Notes under the pieces: model-generated | What the model was told of the DNA's origin: nothing | Database searches by the model: none | Seen by the model: the letters and a program-made list of their open reading frames with translations, nothing else | NCBI GenBank assembly: GCA_903920425.1 | Contig: CAIXME010000762.1 | Span: 1-40,766 of the forward strand | DNA: 40,766 nucleotides | DNA from: an uncultured Pirellula sp. | GTDB lineage: Bacteria > Planctomycetota > Planctomycetia > Pirellulales > Pirellulaceae | Direction: 5' to 3' | Part shown: one piece after another, positions 26,153-34,526 of the stretch | Position numbering within the stretch: position 1 is the first letter of the stretch | Layout: the number at the start of each line of letters is the position of its first letter | Position numbers and translations under genes: made by a program

Positions 26153-27073
26153 TTATGTTGGACTGATGCGCGTAGCGGCAGACTGTCGGCTTTGCACGAT
26201 CTCTGTCCCAACTCCGGCGGTAGTGTAGATTTCTAGTAATAAGGAGTGACGTAGCTGGCCGTCAATGATGTGTACTTTGCCAACGCCGCGATTGAGAGTA
26301 GATAGGCACGCTTCTACTTTGGGGATCATTCCTCCCGCAATCACACCCTCTTCGATTAGCTGTCGGGCCTCTGCGGCTGTAAGAGAATGAATCACGCTGG
26401 CTGGATCGTTCTTGTCGCGTCGAACCCCGTTGACATCGCTGATGAAAATGAGCTTCTCAGCTCCCAAGGCTTCGGCGACTGCCATCGCTGCTGTATCCGC
26501 GTTGACGTTGTATTTCTGCCCATTCTCATCGATACACATCGACGGGATGATGGGGATCTGCTCCGTGTAAGTCAAATTGTCGATCGGTTGTCGATCCACA
26601 CGCGTAACTTGCCCGACAAAACCGAGATCCAAAGGCTCACCCCCTGGCTCATCTAAAAGCAACTTCTCACCGAAGAGGACATTGGTGGTGCGGAAGTTTA
26701 GATTCATGGCGCGCCCGCCAAGTCGCTCAATCTCATTCGTCAAATGCTCATTGAGCTCATACGCGAGTACTTCTTCGACGATTCCAAGCGTTTTGGCATC
26801 GGTCATGCGACGCCCCTTGATCCAGACTGGCTCGATCGCAGCAGCTTCCATCGCTTTGTTAATCGATGGGCCGCCTCCATGCACCACCACGGGTCGCATC
26901 CCAACCGATTCCATAAAAATGATATCGAGCAACGTATGTCGCATCGCATCGGGATTCCCCATCAGAGAACCACCGAGCTTGATCACTGTCGTCTTTCCGC
27001 GGAATCGTCGAATCCATCCCATCGCCTCGATGAGCGTGTCCGCTTTTGCGATCGCTTCCTTTTGCTCGTTCAC
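26153..27073 (-). CDS. argB: Acetylglutamate kinase, arginine-sensitive type
   Basis: The protein has 306 residues from GTG 27073; another in-frame GTG at 27118 is possible, but 27073 gives the usual length and has AGGA a few bases upstream. It phosphorylates N-acetylglutamate, the second step to arginine. Landmarks: I-K-L-G-G-S at 31-36, H-G-G-G-P-S at 65-70, [14 protein letters not shown] and G-M-I-P-K-V. The ~27-residue N-terminal helix before the first strand ([18 protein letters not shown]) is the mark of hexameric enzymes inhibited by arginine, such as that of Thermotoga. Feedback inhibition is thus predicted. First gene of a four-gene operon. Confidence 0.95.
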   Translation of the reverse strand: MNEQKEAIAKADTLIEAMGWIRRFRGKTTVIKLGGSLMGNPDAMRHTLLDIIFMESVGMRPVVVHGGGPSINKAMEAAAIEPVWIKGRRMTDAKTLGIVEEVLAYELNEHLTNEIERLGGRAMNLNFRTTNVLFGEKLLLDEPGGEPLDLGFVGQVTRVDRQPIDNLTYTEQIPIIPSMCIDENGQKYNVNADTAAMAVAEALGAEKLIFISDVNGVRRDKNDPASVIHSLTAAEARQLIEEGVIAGGMIPKVEACLSTLNRGVGKVHIIDGQLRHSLLLEIYTTAGVGTEIVQSRQSAATRISPT

Positions 27074-27219
27074 TTTGCAATCCTGGGTCAATAAATTAAC
27101 AACGCCGACACAAATCACTTCGAGCCGGCGATAGACATTTTCGGGTACCGCTCCCCTATACGTTCAAGCCTGAAGCTCTCATCACAACCCGAGGGGTGGC
27201 GGGCTGATGATTTAACCAT

Positions 27220-27270
27220 AACCCGATGCGTGAACGAGGGAGTCGGTGCCCCTCGCTCACGCTTCGGGTT
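27220..27270. repeat. Long hairpin repeat, planctomycete intergenic type
   Basis: Left arm 27220-27240 and right arm 27250-27270 are 21-base inverted repeats with two mismatches (core cccgaagcgtgagcgaggg) and a 9-base loop. It lies in the 338-base gap between the argB start and the end of the feo operon; nothing else in that gap is supported. From memory, sequences like this recur in planctomycete intergenic regions; I cannot verify copy number here. Confidence 0.6.
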
Positions 27271-27411
27271 CTGATAATGACTTTACCTTGCGGCAAGCTT
27301 ATGAAAGCCACAAGCCGGTTCGTCTGGGGGAAGGGAAAACCCAAGAGTGTACTTGGTGTCAAGCACCTATGTCAACAATTAGTACTAGAACAATACCGTA
27401 GATCAATCGGC

Positions 27412-27630
27412 CTAATTCACCGCGTGCCGCTTTTCCTGCTTCAGCTCCACAATTTGCGGGCCAACAGCTTGCTTACGGCACCCCATGGCGCAGCCAGCAC
27501 AACCAGACCCAGTGGAAGTGGGACTGGTTCGATTTCGGATCAATTCGATCCAAAACGAGATCCAGGATCGCATAACTAACACAATGCAAACCAAGACGAT
27601 CAAGATTGCAAGCAGAGTCTGAGTGTTCAT
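27412..27630 (-). CDS. FeoB-associated Cys-rich membrane protein
   Basis: The protein has 72 residues from ATG 27630, 10 bases after the feoB stop. One N-terminal membrane segment (L-L-A-I-L-I-V-L-V-C-I-V-L-V) is followed by a basic stretch and a Cys cluster G-C-A-G-C-A-M-G-C. This matches the small FeoB-associated Cys-rich family often found at the end of feo operons; a metal-handling role at the transporter is suspected but not proven for the family. Confidence 0.88.
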   Translation of the reverse strand: MNTQTLLAILIVLVCIVLVMRSWISFWIELIRNRTSPTSTGSGCAGCAMGCRKQAVGPQIVELKQEKRHAVN

Positions 27631-27640
27631 CGATATCGTC

Positions 27641-29923
27641 CTAGCCCCACAACGCAAACACTTGGTAAGTCAGCCATGCGCCAACGTAAGCCAAAGTGGT
27701 CATGTAGGCAAAAGAAAAAAGAGGCCAGCGCCAAGAATTGGTCTCTCGCCGGATCGTCATCAATGTAGCGGAACATTGAGCACAAAGAGCGAAAAAGACC
27801 ATAATGGAAAGAGAAGTCGCCAACGTAAATACGGGCCTTCCGTCAGGCCACTTTGCTTGCTGCATCTGAGACTGCAAACTGAGGCTCTCTTCATTCTCAT
27901 CGCTTCCTAGTGAATAGATCGTTCCTAGCGTAGCGATGATGACTTCTCGCGCAGGAAACGACGCGATGGTTGCGACCCCAATTTTCCAATCCCATCCAAG
28001 CGGACGAACCAAAGGCTCGATCCGATGCCCAAACATGCCCAGGAAACTCGACTCGATCATGTCGCTCCGCAATGCATTGACACTCGCTAACGCTTGATCT
28101 ACTTCGACCTGCAATTCCTGCACCTTGGCTTGAACTGCAGATTCGTCCTCAGCACCTTTGGCTTGTTCTGATTTTGCGACCAGTTCGCTTTGCTGGGACT
28201 GGAGCTTTTCCAAATTTCCGACGGCTGTGTCGAGTTTGCTATGGTCCGCAGGAAAGTAGCCTGCCGCCCAAACAAGAATCGTCGTGCAAAAGATCAAGGT
28301 GCCCGCACGCCCCACAAACGAAATGACTCGCTCCCATACGCGTTGATAAACCACCCACATCGACGGCCATTTATAACTATGCAATTCCATCAAGAAGGTT
28401 GCTTGCTCACCCGGAAAAAAGAACTTCTTTAGCAACCATGCAACTGGGATGGCAACGATCGCACCCAGCGACTGCATCATCATCAACACCATCCCTTGCA
28501 AGGTTACCCAACCACCCAGGTATCGCGTTGCAGGCACAAAGGCGGAAACCATCAAGATATAAACGGGCATTCGGGCCGAACAACTCATCAAAGGAGCGAT
28601 CAGCAACGTCACCATGCGATCCTTTCGGTTCTCGATCGTCCGCGTTGCCATGATGCCTGGTACCGCGCACGCGAACGAAGACATCAGCGGCAAAAAGGAC
28701 TTGCCACTCAAGCCTACCGACGACATGAGTTTGTCCATGACGAATGCGGCCCGTGCCATGTAACCGCAATCCTCAAGCACGGCGATAAAGAAAAACAGGA
28801 TTGCAATTTGCGGAATGAAAACGACGACAGCGCCGACACCTGAAATCACCCCATCGACCAGCAAACTCCTCAAAGCCCCCGAAGGAACCACCGCTTCAAC
28901 AGCCGAGCTTGCGATCCCCTGCAATTCCTCAATCCGTTTCATTGGCCACTCAGCAACCAACGTGATCGACTGAAAAACCAGAAACATGATCAGCACAAAA
29001 ACTAGCATGCCCACCCAACGATGAGTCAACCAACGATCGATGCGGTCGCTAGGCGATGCTGAACGGGATTCCTTTCTCGTGACGGCACCATCGATCAACT
29101 GCCGAATCCAACCATATCGCACTTTGGTCTCGAACATGGGCACACGACAACCACTCGCGGCCAATCGCTCTCGCGACTCTTCGATGTGTTTAGATATTTC
29201 ACTCACGCCCGACTGGCAAAGCATTTTTTGAAAGTGACCGTCGCTATCGATTATCAAACGATCAACGCGGTAGCTCGGCAGTCGATGTCCCTGCGTTTCA
29301 AGCCATGCAGCCAACCGCTTTGACTCTTCGAGAAATGCCTCCGGATACAAGGCTCTCGATGAACGGGACGCTTCGACAGGTAACTGCTTTCCGTTCAACG
29401 CTGACTCAATGGCTACACGAAGCTCATTCACCCCTCGCCGACGGTTTGCCGATGTGCAGATAACAGGCACTCCGAGGCGTTTGGCAATCAAATCGGCATC
29501 AACATGCAACCCCTCTGATTCAACCCGGTCCCACATGTTCAGCACCAGTATCAGCGGAAGACCCAACTCATACATTTGACTAAACAAGTAGAGATTGCGC
29601 TCGACGTTCGTCGCATCCAGGATCACGATCGCCACTTCCGGTGCGGCTTGGTTGGCCAACTCTCCCGAGAGTACGTTTACCGTCACCGCCTCGTCCGCTG
29701 AACGCGCTGCGAGGGAGTAGGTGCCTGGCAGATCAACCACATCGACATTCATCGACGATCCGACGAGGCGCCCAACCTTTTGCTCAACCGTTACGCCAGG
29801 ATAGTTGCCCACGCGTGCGTTCATGCCGCAAAGGGCGTTGAACAAACTGCTTTTGCCTGTGTTTGGGTTTCCGATCAACGCGACTGTTCGCGTCGCTTTG
29901 CTAGCATCGATACTGGGTGCCAT
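27641..29923 (-). CDS. feoB: Ferrous iron transporter FeoB
   Basis: The protein has 760 residues from ATG 29923, which shares one base with the stop of the upstream feoA. It imports Fe2+ across the inner membrane, driven or gated by its GTPase domain. G1 G-N-P-N-T-G-K-S at 18-25, G3 D-L-P-G at 64-67, G4 N-M-W-D at 129-132. The permease shows the two Gate motifs, including G-Y-M-A-R-A-A-F-V-M-D and C-A-V-P-G-I-M-A-T-R, and S-F-P-A-R-E-V. A charged coiled-coil segment (Q/E/K/A-rich, ~60 residues) is inserted between late membrane segments, as in the FeoB class with the P-L-G-W-D-W-K-I-G motif. All motifs are intact. Confidence 0.97.
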   Translation of the reverse strand: MAPSIDASKATRTVALIGNPNTGKSSLFNALCGMNARVGNYPGVTVEQKVGRLVGSSMNVDVVDLPGTYSLAARSADEAVTVNVLSGELANQAAPEVAIVILDATNVERNLYLFSQMYELGLPLILVLNMWDRVESEGLHVDADLIAKRLGVPVICTSANRRRGVNELRVAIESALNGKQLPVEASRSSRALYPEAFLEESKRLAAWLETQGHRLPSYRVDRLIIDSDGHFQKMLCQSGVSEISKHIEESRERLAASGCRVPMFETKVRYGWIRQLIDGAVTRKESRSASPSDRIDRWLTHRWVGMLVFVLIMFLVFQSITLVAEWPMKRIEELQGIASSAVEAVVPSGALRSLLVDGVISGVGAVVVFIPQIAILFFFIAVLEDCGYMARAAFVMDKLMSSVGLSGKSFLPLMSSFACAVPGIMATRTIENRKDRMVTLLIAPLMSCSARMPVYILMVSAFVPATRYLGGWVTLQGMVLMMMQSLGAIVAIPVAWLLKKFFFPGEQATFLMELHSYKWPSMWVVYQRVWERVISFVGRAGTLIFCTTILVWAAGYFPADHSKLDTAVGNLEKLQSQQSELVAKSEQAKGAEDESAVQAKVQELQVEVDQALASVNALRSDMIESSFLGMFGHRIEPLVRPLGWDWKIGVATIASFPAREVIIATLGTIYSLGSDENEESLSLQSQMQQAKWPDGRPVFTLATSLSIMVFFALCAQCSATLMTIRRETNSWRWPLFSFAYMTTLAYVGAWLTYQVFALWG

Positions 29924-30165
29924 CAATTTTGCCGACTCACCATCACGCGCGACGCCTCTGTTTTTCGCAAGCTGATTCGATAACCTCGCACCGAATACTC
30001 GATGGGATCGCCCATCGGTGCCTTGCCTATGACCGTGATGGGCTCTTCTTCTATTAGTCCCATCTCCATTAAGCGGCTAGCGATCAAATCATTCCCGACG
30101 ATTTCGACAATCGTACCGCTATCTCCTACGGAGAGTTCGTCCAAGCGAATGATTGGGGAAGACAT
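29923..30165 (-). CDS. feoA: FeoA-domain protein, second of two
   Basis: The protein has 80 residues. It forms an SH3-like FeoA domain: L-D-E-L-S-V-G-D-S-G-T-I-V-E-I-V, then R-L-M-E-M-G-L-I-E-E-E-P-I-T-V-I-G-K-A-P-M-G-D-P and the closing G-Y-R-I-S-L-R-K-T-E-A. The ATG overlaps the stop of the first feoA by one base (TAATG), and its own stop overlaps the feoB ATG (TGATG). It is the more canonical of the two FeoA copies and likely contacts the FeoB cytoplasmic face. Confidence 0.93.
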   Translation of the reverse strand: MSSPIIRLDELSVGDSGTIVEIVGNDLIASRLMEMGLIEEEPITVIGKAPMGDPIEYSVRGYRISLRKTEASRVMVSRQN

Positions 30166-30455
30166 TATCCAGCAGACGGTACAACAAAGATCTCAGCTGA
30201 TTCACCCAGCCGAAGACTAATCCGACGACCTTCAATACAGATCAAACAAGGCTCGCCACGGCAGATCATGCGAACTTTGCACCCCTGACGTATCCCTAGC
30301 TCCTCAAGCCGCTGCACTTGGCAAGGACGACCGCACATCTCAACGATGGTACCTTGAGACTCGCAGGGAAGAAATTCGATTGGGAGGGGGACCGAGTCGG
30401 TGATCATACAACCACTACTTGGGGGGAGTTTCGAAACCTGAAACCAATTCGTCAT
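30165..30455 (-). CDS. feoA: FeoA-domain protein, first of two, Cys-rich
   Basis: The protein has 96 residues from ATG 30455 (ATG 30407 possible). The FeoA fold is visible as S-Q-G-T-I-V-E-M-C-G, R-L-E-E-L-G-I-R-Q-G-C-K-V-R-M-I and G-R-R-I-S-L-R-L-G-E-S-A. Unlike the second copy it has about seven Cys residues spread through the domain (for example G-R-P-C-Q-V-Q, G-C-K-V, E-P-C-L-I-C-I), possible iron or cluster ligands. First gene of the feo operon. Confidence 0.9.
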   Translation of the reverse strand: MTNWFQVSKLPPSSGCMITDSVPLPIEFLPCESQGTIVEMCGRPCQVQRLEELGIRQGCKVRMICRGEPCLICIEGRRISLRLGESAEIFVVPSAG

Positions 30456-30954
30456 GGAGACAACTAAAAGTGAGGTGCACTCCTAATGAGTGGAATCCCC
30501 CGCAAAGCTATCGTCCGTTGCCGCTGTCTTAGTTGAGACTCAATTTCAACAACAGCATCTACGTGAACTATAGCCGGTCTACGCGATCGTGGAAAGCTTG
30601 GTAAAGCGCTTTTTTGACCAAATTGCAGATATTTCACAACCCAGGGTGCGAAAACTATTTTTGGACTGTTCCGCTCAAGTTTCTTGTTTTTGAACTCGAA
30701 TTTCTCGTAGGTACTGCCCGAATCAGTCGATGAGGACAGAGGAAACGAGTTTGTTCGAGATGGAATTCGGACAGGCATTTTGCGGAGGGAGCCGCGGTAG
30801 CAAAGTTTGCGCGAGGCACCTATTCCAAACTGTCTGCCTTATATTCTTTGGGCATACGCGATTTTCAAACTGTCGAAATTGGGTGAGTTTTAGTAAACTC
30901 CAACGACTTAGATGGTCGCGATGGCAGTCGAGGCGGGGTTTATTCGTCCGCCGA
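30456..30954. promoter_or_regulatory. 499-bp divergent region between feo operon and RND exporter
   Basis: It holds promoters for both directions. Besides the Fur-type candidate, a nested inverted repeat lies at 30598-30621 (ttggt...accaa around aaagcgcttt). The plus-strand frame that opens at 30730 within this region lacks similarity and looks non-coding, so the exporter start was placed at 30955. Confidence 0.45.
30534..30548 (-). promoter_or_regulatory. Candidate Fur-type operator upstream of the feo operon
   Basis: On the minus strand TGAAATTGAGTCTCA matches 10 of 14 fixed positions of the 7-1-7 Fur consensus (TGATAATnATTATCA). The site contains a perfect TTGAG-A-CTCAA palindrome at its edge. 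It is ~80 bases before the first feoA. Iron control fits the genes, but the match is imperfect. Confidence 0.4.
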
Positions 30955-33903
30955 ATGAAGTCGAAAGGCGATAGCGTGCAACAACAGCCGGGTAGTGGAA
31001 AAACATTTTACGACCGATGGGGATGGCTAATCCTCATCGCCAGCTTGTCGTTTGTGCCCTTCGCCTTTTACGGTGCTGGACTGGCCGTCCAAAGCAATGT
31101 GAACAAGGTTGAGGACTGGTTGCCCAAGTCTTTCGCTGAGACTGGTGAGCTCTCGTGGTTCCGCAAGAATTTTCCATCGGACCAGTTCATTTTGGTGAGC
31201 TGGGAAGGCTGCAAACTCGGCGAAGACCCATCTGCAGGGATCGAACAAGATGACCCCCGAATTGCCAGACTCGCATCCTTGGTTGCGGCCGAGAACGGCG
31301 ATGCAAATGATGTCGATGCGTTAGAAGCCAAGAAGTATTTCAAAGGTGTATCGACAGGTCGACAACTTTTAGACAAATTGACAACGGGTTCACATCCGTT
31401 GACACACGCGGAAGCAGTCGAGCGTCTGAAAGGATCCATCTTAGGTCCCGACGGCAGGCAAACCTGCGTCGTCGTTTCGTTGGATCCAGCAACGACCGCG
31501 AAGCTCAAGCCTATCTTGGGTCATGGCCAGCGACGTATTTTTCGAGACAATATTCCTCAAGGGGTGTTGCGCCGACTCATTGCCAAGGCTGGCATAGCAG
31601 AAGACCAATTACACCTTGGCGGTCCTCCCGTTGATAACATTTCTATCGATGAGGAAGGGGAAAAGACACTAGTCCGCCTAGCCGGCTTTTCTGGCCTTCT
31701 TGGACTCGGGCTTGCTTGGTGGTCACTTCGCAGCGTCGTTTTGACAATGATTGTGTTCGCATGCTCCGTCACCAGCGCTGCAGCATCGCTTGCAATGATC
31801 TGGGCCACCGGTGAAACCGTGGATGCGATTGTGCTTTCCATGCCTTCGTTGGTTTACGTTTTGTCGATTTCCGGCGCAGTGCACTTCATTAACTATTACA
31901 AAGACGCAGTCCAAGAGGGTGGGCTTCATGGTGCGACCGAACGCGCCGTGATCCACGCTCTCAAGCCAGCTATTCTTTGCTCGACGACAACTGCGCTGGG
32001 TCTTCTCTCGCTATGTGCTTCCGAACTCACACCGATCCGAAAGTTCGGTTTGTACTCTGCGCTCGGTATGGTGATCTTGGTTGTGATCCTATACCTGCTG
32101 TTGCCCGCGGCGTTGCACATTTTGCGCTACGCAAAGAAGTGGGTCATTGAGCCGAGCCTCAATGAAAAGAAATCCGAAAAGGCAGTTTCGCACCACGATC
32201 ACGAAACACCTGGAGAACGGCTCTGGGCGATTGTTGCATCGTTCATTGTTCGAAACCACTACGGCGTGGCAGCCGCATGCGTCCTGGTCGTTGGCGTTAT
32301 TGGTTTCGGGTTAGCAAAGACGCGAACTAGCATCGACTTGCTTGAACTGTTCGACTCACGAGCCAAAATCCTCCAAGACTATCGATGGCTAGAAAAACAC
32401 CTTGGTATGCTCGTGCCATTGGAGATCGTGATCGAATTCGATCCGCAAAGCATTGCCCGTTCCGACGAAGAAAAGAGCCAGAACCCAGGCGAGGGCGCCG
32501 CTGACGATGCAACCCGTCTGACGTTTCTAGAGCGGATGGAAACAACCGTCCAGATTCAAGAAGTAATCAAAAAGAATTTCGGCGAAACCGGTTCTGGAAT
32601 CGTAGGTAGAAGCCTCTCCGCAGCTACGTTTGCGGCAAGCCTTCCAACGACGGGCTTGAGCACGCAAAAGTACTTTGAACGCGTTGCGTACAACAGCGCG
32701 TTGGAACGCAATCGCGACGAGTTTATGAAATCTGGCTTTCTTCGCGTCGACCCAGACACGGGCGCAGAGTTATGGCGAATCAGCTTGCGAGTGGCTGCCT
32801 TCCAAGGAGTCGACTACGGGCAATTCGTTAACGAACTTCGAGACAAGGTTTCTCCAATCATCGAAGCTCACAGCGATCGAGTTCGAATCCTCAAGCAACT
32901 ATCCGCCTGGGGAGGAGAACCGAAGTTTGCTGGTAAAGGGGTCATGATATGGGATCCTTCTGAAAAAACAGACGCCGCCGGCATGTCCTCGGCTTCCAGA
33001 GTACGCTCCGACGAGATCACCTCATTGCTGAGCAAAGCTCGCGTCAAAGTAAAGCGAGTTTCCAACGATCCAGGCTCCATGCCTTTGGTTGATCTGCAGA
33101 AGCTTAGCGATTTCGACGCGATCGTTCTTACTGGTGCGTTTTCAGACGCCGAAATCGGCACTCTGGGCGTAACGCTAGGCAAAGTCATCGACCTCCAAGC
33201 CAACGACCCAAGCTCTCCCAAAAAGTGGGTCTCCTCGACGTATACAGGTGTTGTGCCGATCGTCTACAAAGCTCAACGCGCACTTCTTCAAAGCTTGGTC
33301 GAAAGCACCATTTGGTCCTTCATGACCATCACTCCTTTGATGATGTTTGTATCGAGAAGCTTCCGGGCAGGTCTCGTCGCAATGATACCGAACGTACTTC
33401 CTGTGATCGTTATCTTTGGTGCAATGGGCTGGCTAAACATCCCTATCGACATCGGGTCGATGATGACCGCAAGTATCGCATTGGGCGTTGCCGTGGACGA
33501 TACGATTCACTTCCTATCGTGGTACCGTGTTCAGCTAAAAGAAATCAAAGTGCGGGATGAAGCGATCATATCGACGTACAAACGTTGTGCGACGCCCACT
33601 CTACAAGCAGCTTGCATTAGCGGTATCGGCCTCTCGGTATTTGCCTTCAGCACCTTCACACCGACTCAGCGTTTCGGCTGGTTGATGTTGACGATCTTGG
33701 TGGCTGGCGTGGTTGCGGAACTGATTTTGTTGCCAGCAATTTTGGCAGGGCCTCTCGGAAAAGCGTTCGAACCCTCCCAGTCGCGGCACAATGTGGTTTC
33801 GCGATTCATGCTGATCATTCGCTACGAACTGCGACGCCGATTTGATCGCAAATCGCGTTTGGCGCCCGTTTCGTCCGATGCCGATCTACAAAGCGCTGCC
33901 TGA
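30955..33903 (+). CDS. RND/MMPL-family exporter
   Basis: The protein has 982 residues from ATG 30955. Internal twofold repeat: a first membrane helix (W-L-I-L-I-A-S-L-S-F-V-P-F), a large periplasmic loop, five helices (~residues 240-400), then a second helix (~430-455), a second loop, and a final bundle. The second half has G-V-A-V-D-D-T-I-H-F-L near residue 846, with the paired Asp typical of RND proton relay. The equivalent position in half one lacks the Asp pair (S-I-S-G-A-V-H-F-I-N-Y-Y), so only one half may carry protons. The architecture fits the predicted exporters of the RND superfamily (MMPL/HpnN-like); substrate unknown, lipids possible. No membrane-fusion partner is adjacent. Confidence 0.9.
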   Translation: MKSKGDSVQQQPGSGKTFYDRWGWLILIASLSFVPFAFYGAGLAVQSNVNKVEDWLPKSFAETGELSWFRKNFPSDQFILVSWEGCKLGEDPSAGIEQDDPRIARLASLVAAENGDANDVDALEAKKYFKGVSTGRQLLDKLTTGSHPLTHAEAVERLKGSILGPDGRQTCVVVSLDPATTAKLKPILGHGQRRIFRDNIPQGVLRRLIAKAGIAEDQLHLGGPPVDNISIDEEGEKTLVRLAGFSGLLGLGLAWWSLRSVVLTMIVFACSVTSAAASLAMIWATGETVDAIVLSMPSLVYVLSISGAVHFINYYKDAVQEGGLHGATERAVIHALKPAILCSTTTALGLLSLCASELTPIRKFGLYSALGMVILVVILYLLLPAALHILRYAKKWVIEPSLNEKKSEKAVSHHDHETPGERLWAIVASFIVRNHYGVAAACVLVVGVIGFGLAKTRTSIDLLELFDSRAKILQDYRWLEKHLGMLVPLEIVIEFDPQSIARSDEEKSQNPGEGAADDATRLTFLERMETTVQIQEVIKKNFGETGSGIVGRSLSAATFAASLPTTGLSTQKYFERVAYNSALERNRDEFMKSGFLRVDPDTGAELWRISLRVAAFQGVDYGQFVNELRDKVSPIIEAHSDRVRILKQLSAWGGEPKFAGKGVMIWDPSEKTDAAGMSSASRVRSDEITSLLSKARVKVKRVSNDPGSMPLVDLQKLSDFDAIVLTGAFSDAEIGTLGVTLGKVIDLQANDPSSPKKWVSSTYTGVVPIVYKAQRALLQSLVESTIWSFMTITPLMMFVSRSFRAGLVAMIPNVLPVIVIFGAMGWLNIPIDIGSMMTASIALGVAVDDTIHFLSWYRVQLKEIKVRDEAIISTYKRCATPTLQAACISGIGLSVFAFSTFTPTQRFGWLMLTILVAGVVAELILLPAILAGPLGKAFEPSQSRHNVVSRFMLIIRYELRRRFDRKSRLAPVSSDADLQSAA

Positions 33904-34181
33904 ACTAAATAATCGGTGGCAAAGTCGCAGTTCTCGTTGGCCCTTGGAACTACCGAGAAGAACAGGATCGAATCCTCGGGTGAGCCCCTGGGACCGTTTT
34001 TGCAAGTTTGGGTGCGATGAAATCGGGCGAATCGCACCAACAGGACGTCGAGGCCGCTGTGCCCCAGTCAGCACTTGCAATCGACAAAATGCACGATGGG
34101 ATTAAGATTGGGGGCTCTACCACCAATCTGGGCAGGCTAAGTGCTCGCCCATGCCACTTTCGCTCCTCCTCGATCCCTCCC

Positions 34182-34526
34182 ATGCCTGACGACGACATTT
34201 TTGACCGGCTGATGTCCGAACTACACCGGCGGGCGACGGAATTGCCAGAGGGCTCGTACACCACGAAACTGATCCGTGGTGGAATCCCCAAGATGGCGAG
34301 CAAGATACTCGAGGAAGCCCACGAAGTCATCGAAGCGGCCGGCGAACCTGACCAGGCAGGAAAAGAACACACAGTCCGTGAAGCGTGTGATGTTATCTAC
34401 CATCTGTGGGTATTGTTAGCCAGTCGAGGCATTGACGTAAATGCCTTGAGAAGAGAGTTGGAACGTCGCGAGGGCGTTTCCGGTATTGAGGAAAAACGCC
34501 GTCGAGGCCAGGAGAACGTTTCGTGA
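34182..34526 (+). CDS. hisE: Phosphoribosyl-ATP pyrophosphatase
   Basis: The protein has 114 residues from ATG 34182, chosen because the domain begins directly after it (D-I-F-D-R-L-M-S-E-L); the upstream extension to 34008 shows no similarity. It hydrolyses phosphoribosyl-ATP to phosphoribosyl-AMP, step two of histidine synthesis. The MazG-like core is intact: S-Y-T-T-K-L, K-I-L-E-E-A-H-E-V-I-E-A-A, and R-E-A-C-D-V-I-Y-H-L-W-V-L-L. Its stop overlaps the hisG start by 4 bases (GTGA), so translation is coupled. hisI is not fused or adjacent. Confidence 0.95.
   Translation: MPDDDIFDRLMSELHRRATELPEGSYTTKLIRGGIPKMASKILEEAHEVIEAAGEPDQAGKEHTVREACDVIYHLWVLLASRGIDVNALRRELERREGVSGIEEKRRRGQENVS

Noticed and set aside
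27226-27579. Plus-strand frame of 117 codons
   Set aside because: It begins inside the 27220-27270 hairpin repeat and is antisense to the FeoB-associated gene. No domain is recognisable.
30598-30621. Inverted repeat as terminator
   Set aside because: The T-run lies inside the structure, not after it, and no gene ends nearby on either strand. Kept only as a note in the divergent region.
30730-30954. N-terminal extension of the RND exporter
   Set aside because: The added 75 residues are Arg/Cys/Phe-rich with no similarity to the family and lie in the divergent promoter region. The ATG at 30955 gives the normal start before the first membrane helix.
34008-34181. N-terminal extension of HisE
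   Set aside because: HisE proteins are ~100-115 residues and the conserved domain starts right after the ATG at 34182. The extension shows no motif.
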